Part shown: in pieces, positions 1 to 6,313 of the stretch
Numbering within the stretch: the stretch's first letter is position 1
Layout: each line of letters opens with the position of its first letter
From: Eubacterium sp.
Lineage (GTDB): Bacteria > Bacillota > Clostridia > Lachnospirales > Lachnospiraceae
Assembly (NCBI GenBank): GCA_021442545.1
Contig: JABUSX010000067.1
Coordinates: 1 to 6,313 of the forward strand
Length of the DNA stretch: 6,313 nucleotides
Reading direction: 5' to 3'
Made by a program: the position numbers and the translations under genes
Notes under the pieces: generated by a model
Seen by the model: the letters and a program-made list of their open reading frames with translations, nothing else
What the model was told of the DNA's origin: nothing
The model's database searches: none

Positions 1-100
1 AGCGGAGGATATTATATCCGGAAAAAAGAATGTTAAAGGATATTCCTCCTTCAAGGATGCCCTGGCCGACATTCTGGCAGAAACTGAACAGGAGGACTGA
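1..100 (+). CDS. RelB/DinJ-family antitoxin, 3' end only (partial)
   Basis: The reading frame enters from the left edge; the first whole codon is at 2 and the TGA stop is at 98-100. The 32 visible residues include GYSSFKDALADIL and end in an acidic tail, EQED. This resembles the C-terminus of RelB/DinJ antitoxins, the part that wraps and neutralises the partner toxin. The N-terminal ribbon-helix-helix DNA-binding part, which in this family represses the operon, lies outside the window, as do promoter and operator. The assignment rests mainly on the position two bases upstream of a clear YafQ-type toxin gene, the normal antitoxin-first order of dinJ-yafQ operons. The toxin's ribosome site lies inside the last codons of this gene, which suggests coupled translation. 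Confidence 0.8.
   Translation, partial: AEDIISGKKNVKGYSSFKDALADILAETEQED
91..96 (+). promoter_or_regulatory. Ribosome binding site for the YafQ-family toxin
   Basis: GGAGGA lies six bases before a TTG codon at 103. It is embedded in the last codons of the antitoxin gene and decides the TTG start. The next in-frame ATG, at 163, would remove about 20 residues of the fold and I see no comparable site before it. Confidence 0.75.
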
Positions 101-102
101 TT

Positions 103-393
103 TTGAGCAAACCGCCCCTGACATTAAAACAAACCACAGGTTTCAGAAAAGATCTCTGCCGCATGATAAAGCGAGGTGCAAATCTGAACCTGTTAGATGA
201 AGTCGTAACATTACTCTTGGCACAGAAGCCGCTGCCGACAAAATATAAAGATCATCCTCTTACGGGAAACTGGATCGGTTATCGTGACTGCCATATTGAA
301 CCGGACTGGATCCTGATTTACCGAATCGAAGAAAAGGAACTTGTTTTACTGGCAACCCGTACCGGCTCCCATTCAGACTTATTCAGAAAATAA
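103..393 (+). CDS. YafQ-family type II toxin (RelE/ParE-superfamily mRNA interferase)
   Basis: This 96-residue cytoplasmic protein has the length and motif layout of YafQ, a ribosome-dependent endoribonuclease that cleaves mRNA during translation and is held inactive by the DinJ antitoxin. The residues reported as important in E. coli YafQ all have counterparts here: His51, His64, Asp68, Trp69, Arg86, His90 and Phe94 (E. coli H50, H63, D67, W68, R83, H87, F91). They sit in the family signatures HPLTGNW (51-57), CHIEPDWILIY (63-73) and RTGSHSDLF (86-94). The catalytic set is complete, so the toxin is probably active. The start is TTG with a strong ribosome site six bases upstream, and the antitoxin stop is two bases before it, so the pair is one operon. 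The gene converges with the NRPS gene, leaving 10 bases between the stop codons and no visible terminator for either. A generic RelE toxin is less likely because of the CHIEPDW block. Confidence 0.95.
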   Translation: MSKPPLTLKQTTGFRKDLCRMIKRGANLNLLDEVVTLLLAQKPLPTKYKDHPLTGNWIGYRDCHIEPDWILIYRIEEKELVLLATRTGSHSDLFRK

Positions 394-403
394 TGCTCTC
401 TTC

Positions 404-3361
404 CTATTTATTTCTTTTAAGATTGTTCTGAACTCTCCTCATTAGAAGCTCACGTATTTCATCAATCTTTTTATCCTGATTATCCATATTTTCCACAATT
501 ATGCATGCCGCTTTCATGATCATGTTCTTAAAACGCTTCATACTTTCTTCTTTGTATCTTGCGGCATTATAATCTATGTAAATCAGACAGCCGGCTTTTG
601 TTTCATGTATTTCGACTTCACAGAGGGCATCTGCACAATCCACGCTGTCAGGTATCTGAACCCACGATAACCCAAGCTCATTATTTTCAAAATTGCTGCG
701 GATACCGGATTGATAAATGAAAGCCACCTCTGCATCTTCTTTCGTCTGATACACATTTTCCGGGGAAAAGCTGTACGCCGAATAACTGATTCCCATTTTA
801 TGCTGAAAAAGGATTTCTTCCGCGGCGGAACGGATCGTCATATTCTCATCAAATCGAAGTCCTGTATACGGTCCTTTTATCAATGTTCCGACAATGTCCT
901 GCGTTATTTTTTCTCCCCTTCCTGTAAAGACCCAGTTCAGCAGAACATTCCGTTCGTCGTTGTATGCGCTGACCGCGATCATCATAGACAGCAAAAACAG
1001 ATTATGCCTGTTTAAACCACTTTTTTCTTTTAAGCGGTCATAATCCTCCCATTCGATCGGAATCATTTCCGTAATGTTTTCATATATGTTTTCCCCGGAT
1101 GTGTAATCCGGTTTCGGACAGCCTGTCCATTTATAGGGGCCGAAAGTCTTCAGATTGAATTCTTCCCCTTTCCGGTAATTCTCGGTCAATGCATTTTTCA
1201 TTCTGTCTTCAAGGTAGAGATAATAATAATCTCTTGCGATCTCCTCGCCGAAATAGGCTCTTCTTATATCCCGGATCAGAATGTGCATGGAAGAACCATC
1301 GCTTACGGAATGATGCATGTCCAGGAACAGGTAGCCGCCTCTGTGAGTCTGAAACAGCCTGACTCTGTACATTAATTCATTCAGAAGCTTAAACGGCCGG
1401 ATCAACGTGCTCCGGATATCGATAAACTCCGACTCCGTGATTCTCTCGACCGGAATATCAAACGTTAGCGAAGCATCATACTTCTGAACAAGTTCAAATT
1501 CATCATCAAAAGTGAATCGGGTCGAAAATACCGGATGCGCAGCCATCACTCTGTCCAGAGCATGCTTCAAACGCTGTACATCGATGGTTTTCGGAAAATG
1601 CAGCAGCATGGAAACATTCCACATGACACTGAGAGGAGAATATAACTGATGATCAATCATATAAATCTGCTCATCTGTCAGCGGTTTTCCTGTTAAACGG
1701 GCTTTTTCGTCCCTGTTTTCGGGAGATTCGCAATGATCAGCTGAAACTGTCTCGTATTTTTCTGCAATTCTTTCCGGAGTGCGGAATTCAAAGATCATCT
1801 GTACCGAAAGACTCGGCAGATCGAGACTCGAAACAAGTTCAATTGAGGTCAGAGAATCCCCTCCTATTTCGTAGAAATCTTCATTTCTCCCAACTCTGGA
1901 TACCCCCAGAACTTTCTCCATACCCTGGCAGAGTTTCTTTTCAAGCTCATTAATCGGAGCACAATATTCCTCTCTCTGCTCCTCAATGACGGGCGGTTTC
2001 AGATCTTTCCGGACAAACTTGCCGTTGGCATTAAGGGGTATCTCATCGATCTTCCGGAAAAAGGAAGGCACCATGTAGTATGCCAGCCTTTTCCGAAGCT
2101 CTTTTATGGCCTCTTCCTTGCCGATAAGAGGCTCTTCCGTATAGTACAGGCAGATGTAAGACCTGCCCTTTTCTGTGAAGGCTTTTGCTGCAGCCCACTG
2201 AACGCCCAGAACCTCCTTTGCTGCCTTTTCTATCTCTGCAGGCTCGATCCGGTTTCCGTTGATCTTGACCATATCATCATTTCTCCCAAGAATGATGATA
2301 TTTCCGTCCGGAAGCCTTTTCCCGATGTCTCCCGAGTGAATGATTCCGTTTTTCAGAAGCATATCTGTCTGATCCTTCAAACCCAGATATCCTCTTAAAT
2401 ACGGATTCCTGTAGCAGATTTCACCTGCTTCTCCGATGGCCGCATTCTTCCCGTCTTCTCTAACGATCTTCAGATCATTATCCGTGCAGGACTTCCCCAA
2501 AGGCGTGACATCGTATTCTTTGTCGATGAGGAAGCTGCTGACGATATGGCCTGATTCCGACTGACCGTACAGGCAAAAACATGTTTTTTCTTCAAAGCAG
2601 ATATTCTTTACAGGCTCTGCCACCAGGAACATCTTCGGAGTTCTGCATTCCTTACTCATGACTCTTACCATAGAAGACGTAAATGCAGAGGATGTGATAT
2701 TATCCCTCTTAATGATCTTCTCCAGATAAATTCTGTTCTTCGCCGCTTCCGCCGGTGCCACAAAAAATGCTGCCCCTGCAGAAAGACACGGAATCATAAG
2801 TAAAAATACGGCAGCAAAATTCATCGGCTGGATGTAAAGAAACCTGTCTTCAGGTTCAAAGAGTTCAACGTCACCGCATGTGCCGGATTTTGCCGCAAGC
2901 GACAAAGTGCCATATTCATGCATGACTCCTTTCGGATTTCCGGTAGATCCGGATGTATACACAAGGTAGCAAAGATCGTGTTCGCTCCCTTCCTCGAAAT
3001 CCGCAAGATACTCACACGTCATAGCCCCGGCAAAATCAGAAACGCCGAAAATCAGACGACAATCTGCATCTTTACAGATCACATCTCTCTTCTTTTCGGG
3101 ATAATCTGCTTCCAGAAGAATAACCGCCGCACGTGCACGCCAGGCTCCGATCACTGCCACGAGAGAAAAGGCTCCCCTCGGAAGCTGAATCATAACGATA
3201 TCTTCTCTGCCGATCTTCTGGTTTTTCAGATATCTGCATACCTTGCCCGACAGGATATCCAGCTCCCCGTATGTAATTTTTTTTCCCGTTTTTTCATCCG
3301 CCAGAGCCGTAAAGTCTCTGTATTTATGAAAGTTCTGTTTTAATGTATTCAGAAAGTCCAT
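404..3361 (-). CDS. Single-module non-ribosomal peptide synthetase, A-PCP-C architecture
   Basis: A 985-residue protein with three domains. The adenylation domain (about 1-455) has the P-loop YTSGSTGNPKG (135-145), an A5-like YGQSE (265-269), HSGDIG (342-347), the hinge GRNDDMVKINGNRIEPAEIE (359-378) and NANGK (444-448), whose Lys448 is the expected adenylation lysine. The carrier domain (about 465-535) has DFYEIGGDSL with Ser503 as the phosphopantetheine site. The condensation domain (about 557-960) has a full HHxxxDG motif, HHSVSDG (683-689), with His684 as the expected catalytic base, and a VGTLIKGP segment (824-831). A short basic tail follows. No thioesterase, reductase, epimerase, signal peptide or membrane segment is seen. 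The likely action is to activate one acid with ATP, load it on Ser503, and use the terminal C domain to join it to an amine, a hydroxyl or another carrier-bound group. The substrate is not identified. The start is ATG at 3361: an in-frame TAA at 3392-3394 rules out a longer form, although the ribosome site is weak (GGGT, nine bases upstream). A phosphopantetheinyl transferase must be supplied from elsewhere. All core motifs are intact, so I expect an active enzyme. Confidence 0.93.
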   Translation of the reverse strand: MDFLNTLKQNFHKYRDFTALADEKTGKKITYGELDILSGKVCRYLKNQKIGREDIVMIQLPRGAFSLVAVIGAWRARAAVILLEADYPEKKRDVICKDADCRLIFGVSDFAGAMTCEYLADFEEGSEHDLCYLVYTSGSTGNPKGVMHEYGTLSLAAKSGTCGDVELFEPEDRFLYIQPMNFAAVFLLMIPCLSAGAAFFVAPAEAAKNRIYLEKIIKRDNITSSAFTSSMVRVMSKECRTPKMFLVAEPVKNICFEEKTCFCLYGQSESGHIVSSFLIDKEYDVTPLGKSCTDNDLKIVREDGKNAAIGEAGEICYRNPYLRGYLGLKDQTDMLLKNGIIHSGDIGKRLPDGNIIILGRNDDMVKINGNRIEPAEIEKAAKEVLGVQWAAAKAFTEKGRSYICLYYTEEPLIGKEEAIKELRKRLAYYMVPSFFRKIDEIPLNANGKFVRKDLKPPVIEEQREEYCAPINELEKKLCQGMEKVLGVSRVGRNEDFYEIGGDSLTSIELVSSLDLPSLSVQMIFEFRTPERIAEKYETVSADHCESPENRDEKARLTGKPLTDEQIYMIDHQLYSPLSVMWNVSMLLHFPKTIDVQRLKHALDRVMAAHPVFSTRFTFDDEFELVQKYDASLTFDIPVERITESEFIDIRSTLIRPFKLLNELMYRVRLFQTHRGGYLFLDMHHSVSDGSSMHILIRDIRRAYFGEEIARDYYYLYLEDRMKNALTENYRKGEEFNLKTFGPYKWTGCPKPDYTSGENIYENITEMIPIEWEDYDRLKEKSGLNRHNLFLLSMMIAVSAYNDERNVLLNWVFTGRGEKITQDIVGTLIKGPYTGLRFDENMTIRSAAEEILFQHKMGISYSAYSFSPENVYQTKEDAEVAFIYQSGIRSNFENNELGLSWVQIPDSVDCADALCEVEIHETKAGCLIYIDYNAARYKEESMKRFKNMIMKAACIIVENMDNQDKKIDEIRELLMRRVQNNLKRNK

Positions 3362-3402
3362 ATATTCTGCACCCGCTTTTCGATATCTGCTTTATTCCCG
3401 GA

Positions 3403-3408
3403 ATCATA
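3403..3408 (-). promoter_or_regulatory. Possible -10 element for the NRPS gene
   Basis: On the minus strand the sequence reads TATGAT, one base from the consensus TATAAT, about 42 bases before the NRPS start codon and just past the hairpin that seems to end the upstream transcript. No good -35 box lies at 16-18 bases upstream; the hexamer 17 bases away is GCGGCA. The call is tentative and rests on position as much as on sequence. Confidence 0.25.
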
Positions 3409-3413
3409 ATGCG

Positions 3414-3451
3414 AAAATCTCCCGCTGCCGCATTTGAACCCGGGAGATTTT
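3414..3451 (-). terminator. Intergenic hairpin, probable intrinsic terminator after the phosphohexomutase gene
   Basis: AAAATCTCCCG (3414-3424) and CGGGAGATTTT (3441-3451) are perfect 11-bp inverted repeats around a 16-base loop. Read on the minus strand, the RNA would fold with a GC-rich upper stem flanked by A and U runs, and the descending arm ends in UUUU then CGC. The A/T flanks make it look usable in both directions. It lies about 50 bases past the phosphohexomutase stop and about 50 bases before the NRPS start, which suggests that the NRPS is transcribed separately or after partial read-through. The U run is short and the loop large, so efficiency is uncertain. Confidence 0.6.
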
Positions 3452-3501
3452 TCCGCATACTTTGTTATTAATATTCATCGGACAGGAATATTCCCGTCTT
3501 T

Positions 3502-5034
3502 TTACCTTTCAAGCCGTGTCTGTTCTGCGAAAAACGGCTCCAGGCGCCCCATGATGATATCCACACCGCCTTTTTCAAGTGCTTCGATGTTCATCGGCAT
3601 GACAGGGTCATGCAGGGATTTCCGCAGCAGCACCCAGCCTTTTACTTCTTCGTCATTGAAGGCCACGCGGACGCCTTCATAATTGGGCGTCACAATGTGG
3701 AAACGGGGATCGGCTTCTGCATAAACCGTAAAGTTTTTCAGCACGTTGTCGCCGTATCCGGCAAAATCTTCGCCGGTGATCTTGAAGCGGATCTCACGTG
3801 CATCGCCCGGCTCCTTCAGATCGGCGATCAATGTCTCGATCTTCTTTCCTTCTTTTTTCATGAGTGCCATCTTGATGAGGATCCGCACGCAGATATACGC
3901 ACCGTCATCCGAGAAGGAATTGCTGCGGAAGGCACCGTGTCCGGAGGTTTCAATGGCCAGCTCACAGACGGTTCCTTCAGCGTTGAGTTCCTTGCCTTTA
4001 TTGATGACATTTTTGTATCCCCGTTTAAAGCGAAGATGCTTCAGTCCCAGGTCTTTTTCAAGGAAAACACCCAGTTCATCGGAGGTGATCGAATCGGTCA
4101 CGATCGTCGAGCCCGGTGATTTTTCGGCAACGATCACGCCCAGCAGGGCGATCAGTGCATTACGGTTGACTTCGTCGCCGTTAGAGAAAACAACGGCCGC
4201 ACGGTCTCCGTCACAGTCAAAGATCACGCCAAGGTCCGCTCCTGCATCCAATGTGGCCTGACGAACGGCTTCCATTGCCGCTTCATTTTCAGGATTCGGA
4301 ATATGGTTCGGGAAACTGCCGTCCGGCTCCAGATAAACGCTGCCGGATACGTCCGCACCGAGCGGCTCCAGGATCTTGTCCGCAAAAAAGCCCGATGCAC
4401 CGTTTCCGGCATCGACAACAATGTGCAGTCCTGCAAGCGGATGTTCGTAATCTTCGGCTTTTACTTCTTCCCGGATCTGTTCCATCAGAGAAGCGCTGTA
4501 CAGGGAAACCAGGTCAAAAGGCTGCGCATCTGCCGCAGCTTTTTCCGGATAGACAGGAAAACCTGCTTCATCCGTTTCGGCTCCGGCCGCGAGTTCCGCC
4601 GCACCGCGCAGTACCTCGGCCATTTCCGTTTTTTCAAGCCCTCCGTTTTCCGTGAAGAATTTCATTCCGTTCCGGTTGTACGGCAGATGGCTTGCCGTGA
4701 TCATGATTGCACCGTCGAAGCGGCTTCCGGGAAGAAGCGTGGACTGGAACATCGAAGGCGTTGAAACCAGCCCGCAGAGAAAGACCTGTGCACCGGAAAG
4801 GCCCACGGATGCTGCCTTCTCGAAAATTTCTGCCGTTATGCGGCTGTCGTGGCCGATGCCGATCCGCAGCCCGGAAAGTGGTTTTCCCGTCTGTTTCGAA
4901 AGCCAGTTTCCGAAGGCTTCCGCAATATAACTGACGATACCGGCCGTAATCGTCTGTGCCTCATCCTGCGTGCCGATCGCGGCGCCGCGGACATCATTTC
5001 CGTTCTGGAGTTTTTCAAATACGTTTTTTGACAT
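3502..5034 (-). CDS. Phosphomannomutase/phosphoglucomutase-family enzyme (alpha-D-phosphohexomutase)
   Basis: A complete 510-residue cytoplasmic enzyme of the superfamily that interconverts hexose-6-phosphates and hexose-1-phosphates through a phosphoserine. The four expected sites are present in order: the phosphoserine loop TASHLP (113-118, Ser115), the magnesium loop DCDGDR (273-278, Asp273, Asp275 and Asp277), the sugar-selecting loop ETSGH (362-366) and a phosphate-binding segment RKSLHDPVMPMNIE (471-484). TASHLP replaces the usual TASHNP, and SLHDP stands where most members have SGTEP; these mark a distinct subfamily that I recall from plants and some bacteria. Whether glucose, mannose or another sugar phosphate is preferred cannot be read off; GlmM and the classical long Pgm fit less well. 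The start is ATG at 5034, preceded by GAGGAGA six bases upstream. An upstream ATG at 5091 would add 19 poorly conserved-looking residues and bypass this site. The gene follows glmS in the same direction after 169 bases, consistent with a sugar-nucleotide supply role. Confidence 0.9.
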   Translation of the reverse strand: MSKNVFEKLQNGNDVRGAAIGTQDEAQTITAGIVSYIAEAFGNWLSKQTGKPLSGLRIGIGHDSRITAEIFEKAASVGLSGAQVFLCGLVSTPSMFQSTLLPGSRFDGAIMITASHLPYNRNGMKFFTENGGLEKTEMAEVLRGAAELAAGAETDEAGFPVYPEKAAADAQPFDLVSLYSASLMEQIREEVKAEDYEHPLAGLHIVVDAGNGASGFFADKILEPLGADVSGSVYLEPDGSFPNHIPNPENEAAMEAVRQATLDAGADLGVIFDCDGDRAAVVFSNGDEVNRNALIALLGVIVAEKSPGSTIVTDSITSDELGVFLEKDLGLKHLRFKRGYKNVINKGKELNAEGTVCELAIETSGHGAFRSNSFSDDGAYICVRILIKMALMKKEGKKIETLIADLKEPGDAREIRFKITGEDFAGYGDNVLKNFTVYAEADPRFHIVTPNYEGVRVAFNDEEVKGWVLLRKSLHDPVMPMNIEALEKGGVDIIMGRLEPFFAEQTRLER

Positions 5035-5040
5035 TTCACT

Positions 5041-5047
5041 TCTCCTC
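5041..5047 (-). promoter_or_regulatory. Ribosome binding site for the phosphohexomutase gene
   Basis: The minus strand reads GAGGAGA, six bases before the ATG at 5034. This strong site fixes that ATG as the start in preference to the in-frame ATG at 5091. Confidence 0.8.
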
Positions 5048-5055
5048 AGAATACT

Positions 5056-5083
5056 CTGTATGCACTTAACTGCACTGTTACAG
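5056..5083. repeat. Cluster of small palindromes upstream of the phosphohexomutase gene
   Basis: TGCACTTAACTGCA (5061-5074) is palindromic except for one mismatched pair. It is followed by the perfect interrupted palindrome CTGTTACAG (5075-5083). CTGTA (5056-5060) is also complementary to TACAG (5079-5083). The cluster lies 22-49 bases before the start codon, where an operator or leader hairpin could act. No known regulator site is recognised, and repeats this short can occur by chance. Confidence 0.25.
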
Positions 5084-5111
5084 AAAATCATATCAGCCGT
5101 TTACGCAGCCT

Positions 5112-5171
5112 TTGTCCGAAACATCTGCTTTTCGCTGCGCTTATTCGGAACCGCTTCATCGTTGTCCGAAA
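5112..5171. repeat. Direct repeat TTGTCCGAAA, two copies 50 bases apart
   Basis: The 10-mer occurs at 5112-5121 and 5162-5171 in the glmS-phosphohexomutase intergenic region. The copies are exactly 50 bases apart start to start, near five helical turns, so they would face the same side of the DNA. This would suit a pair of regulator sites, but no known regulator motif is recognised and only two copies are seen. Confidence 0.35.
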
Positions 5172-5203
5172 AACCCGGTTCTTTTATCCTTTATTCCGGC
5201 ACT

Positions 5204-6313
5204 CTACTCAACCGTCACAGACTTCGCAAGATTTCTCGGCTTATCCACATCAAACCCTTTTCCGAGCGACACGTAGTATGCAAACATCTGCAGCGGTATG
5301 ATGGCCAGCGAGTTCATGAAATACGGATGTGTTTCCGGGATATACAGAACATAATCCGCAACTTTTTCAATATCGGTATTTCCGTCGGTCGTAAGAGCCA
5401 TGACGAAGGCACCCCGGCTCTTGACTTCGACAATATTGCTGATCTCCTTTTTATAGAGATCCGGCTGTGTCAGCACGGCAACCACGAGCCGCCCGTCTTC
5501 GATCAGGGAGATCGTGCCGTGTTTCAGTTCTCCGGATGCGTAGGCTTCGGAATGAATATAGGAGATCTCCTTCAGCTTCAGCGATCCTTCCAGGCAGATC
5601 GCATAGTCGATCCCGCGGCCGATGAAGAAGACATTTTCAGCCGCAAGATAGCGGTTTGCGAATTTCTGAATCCGGCTCCTGTGGCTGAGCAGCCGGTCGA
5701 TCTGCTCGGGAAGCTGCCGCAGATCCAGCAGCATTTCCTTTTTCTCCTCCCCGGTGATCGTTCCCTTTGCCGTGGCAAAACGGATCGCCAGCATATACAG
5801 GGAGATCAGCTGGGTGCTGTATGCCTTGGTCGTGGCAACCGCTATCTCCGGCCCGGCCCAGGTATACATGACGATATCGGCTTCTCTGGCAATGGAGCTG
5901 CCGACCACGTTGATGATGCCGAGGGTTTTCGCTCCGAGCGCCTTTGCCTTGCGCAGCGCTTCCCGCGAATCTGCCGTTTCTCCGGACTGACTGATCACGA
6001 TCACGAGCGTTTCGGAATCCAGCAGGGGATTGCGGTACTGAAATTCACTGGCCAGATCCACTTCGACCGGTATGCGTGCCATTCCCTCGATCACATACTT
6101 TCCGGTAACACCGACATGGTAGGCAGACCCGCAGGCCACAATAAAGATCTTCTTAAAGGCCCGGATCTCTTCATCCGTGAGTTCCAGTTCCTTTATTGAC
6201 ACACCGTCTTCGGTCAGACGAGGATTCACCGCGTCGGGGAAGAGCGTCTTTCGAACCGCCTCCGGCTGCTCGTGGATCTCCTTCAGCATGAAATGTTCAT
6301 AGCCGCCCTTTTC
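5204..6313 (-). CDS. glmS: Glucosamine-6-phosphate synthase (isomerizing), C-terminal part (partial)
   Basis: GlmS makes glucosamine-6-phosphate from fructose-6-phosphate and glutamine, the first committed step toward UDP-GlcNAc for peptidoglycan. The 369 visible residues cover the end of the interdomain linker (HFMLKEIHEQP, 7-17) and both SIS sugar-isomerase domains, ending in the family's C-terminus LAKSVTVE. Numbering in the fragment is E. coli numbering minus 239 at every key site checked. The catalytic Glu488, His504 and Lys603 are Glu249, His265 and Lys364; the sugar-phosphate loop SQSGET is 108-113. At the E. coli Ser303 position the loop reads CGSA, so Ala64 replaces a phosphate-contacting serine, which I take to be lineage variation. 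The N-terminal glutaminase domain, about 239 residues, lies beyond the right edge, as would any upstream riboswitch-ribozyme. The reading frame stays open to the edge, so the gene is cut by the window and not broken. Confidence 0.97.
   Translation of the reverse strand, partial: EKGGYEHFMLKEIHEQPEAVRKTLFPDAVNPRLTEDGVSIKELELTDEEIRAFKKIFIVACGSAYHVGVTGKYVIEGMARIPVEVDLASEFQYRNPLLDSETLVIVISQSGETADSREALRKAKALGAKTLGIINVVGSSIAREADIVMYTWAGPEIAVATTKAYSTQLISLYMLAIRFATAKGTITGEEKKEMLLDLRQLPEQIDRLLSHRSRIQKFANRYLAAENVFFIGRGIDYAICLEGSLKLKEISYIHSEAYASGELKHGTISLIEDGRLVVAVLTQPDLYKKEISNIVEVKSRGAFVMALTTDGNTDIEKVADYVLYIPETHPYFMNSLAIIPLQMFAYYVSLGKGFDVDKPRNLAKSVTVE

Noticed and set aside
404..3361. Reading the C-terminal domain as a plain acetyltransferase or wax-ester-synthase-type enzyme
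   Set aside because: These share HHxxxDG, but the direct link to a carrier domain with an intact GGDSL serine and the overall 400-residue C-domain layout favour an NRPS condensation domain. The possibility is kept open as a phylogeny test.
3481..3498. Short hairpin around GGAATATTCC just after the phosphohexomutase stop
   Set aside because: On the minus strand it has no U run after it; its T run points to plus-strand termination, and no plus-strand gene is present. The stem is short and AT-rich at the tip.
3610..4764. Several plus-strand open frames opposite the phosphohexomutase gene
   Set aside because: They overlap one another and a conserved gene on the other strand and have no protein-family signature.
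5035..5091. Upstream ATG giving a 19-residue N-terminal extension of the phosphohexomutase
   Set aside because: A strong ribosome site directly precedes the ATG at 5034, and the extension would run through the intergenic palindromes.
4970..6199. Long open frame on the plus strand opposite glmS
   Set aside because: It lies antisense to a clear glmS and the phosphohexomutase start region, shows no recognisable domain, and its composition is what the reverse of a GC-rich gene gives.
6200..6313. Possible glmS ribozyme-riboswitch or a frameshifted glmS start
   Set aside because: The frame is open to the window edge and the conserved linker HFMLKEIHEQP continues past the internal Met, so the gene is simply cut by the window. 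A ribozyme would lie further right, outside it.

Overview
The window looks like a chromosomal stretch from a Gram-positive anaerobe of the Bacillota, most likely class Clostridia and possibly a gut or rumen lineage. The evidence is the sequence style of GlmS, an unusual phosphohexomutase carrying the TASHLP motif, strong GGAGG-type ribosome sites, a DinJ/YafQ-type toxin-antitoxin pair and a small stand-alone NRPS gene. Genus and species cannot be read from the sequence.

Layout. Positions 1-393 (+) hold the 3' end of a RelB/DinJ-family antitoxin gene and a complete YafQ-family mRNA interferase toxin gene, two bases apart. Positions 404-3361 (-) hold a 985-residue one-module NRPS with the order adenylation, carrier protein, condensation. 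It converges on the toxin gene with only 10 bases between the stop codons. Positions 3362-3501 are intergenic and contain a strong 11-bp hairpin (3414-3451) that probably ends the upstream transcript. Positions 3502-5034 (-) hold a 510-residue phosphomannomutase/phosphoglucomutase-family enzyme. Positions 5035-5203 are intergenic, with a 10-base direct repeat and small palindromes. Positions 5204-6313 (-) hold the C-terminal 369 residues of glucosamine-6-phosphate synthase GlmS, cut by the window edge.

How the genes work together. GlmS and the phosphohexomutase are sugar-phosphate enzymes: fructose-6-phosphate to glucosamine-6-phosphate, and hexose-6-phosphate to hexose-1-phosphate. They feed cell-wall and nucleotide-sugar synthesis and form a plausible housekeeping block. 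The NRPS and toxin-antitoxin pair look like an accessory block beside it, at least partly AT-richer. The NRPS can activate one acid, hold it on its own carrier domain and pass it to an acceptor through a terminal condensation domain. It has no thioesterase or reductase, and no phosphopantetheinyl transferase, transporter or partner NRPS is visible here, so its product is unknown. The NRPS is the most interesting object in the window.
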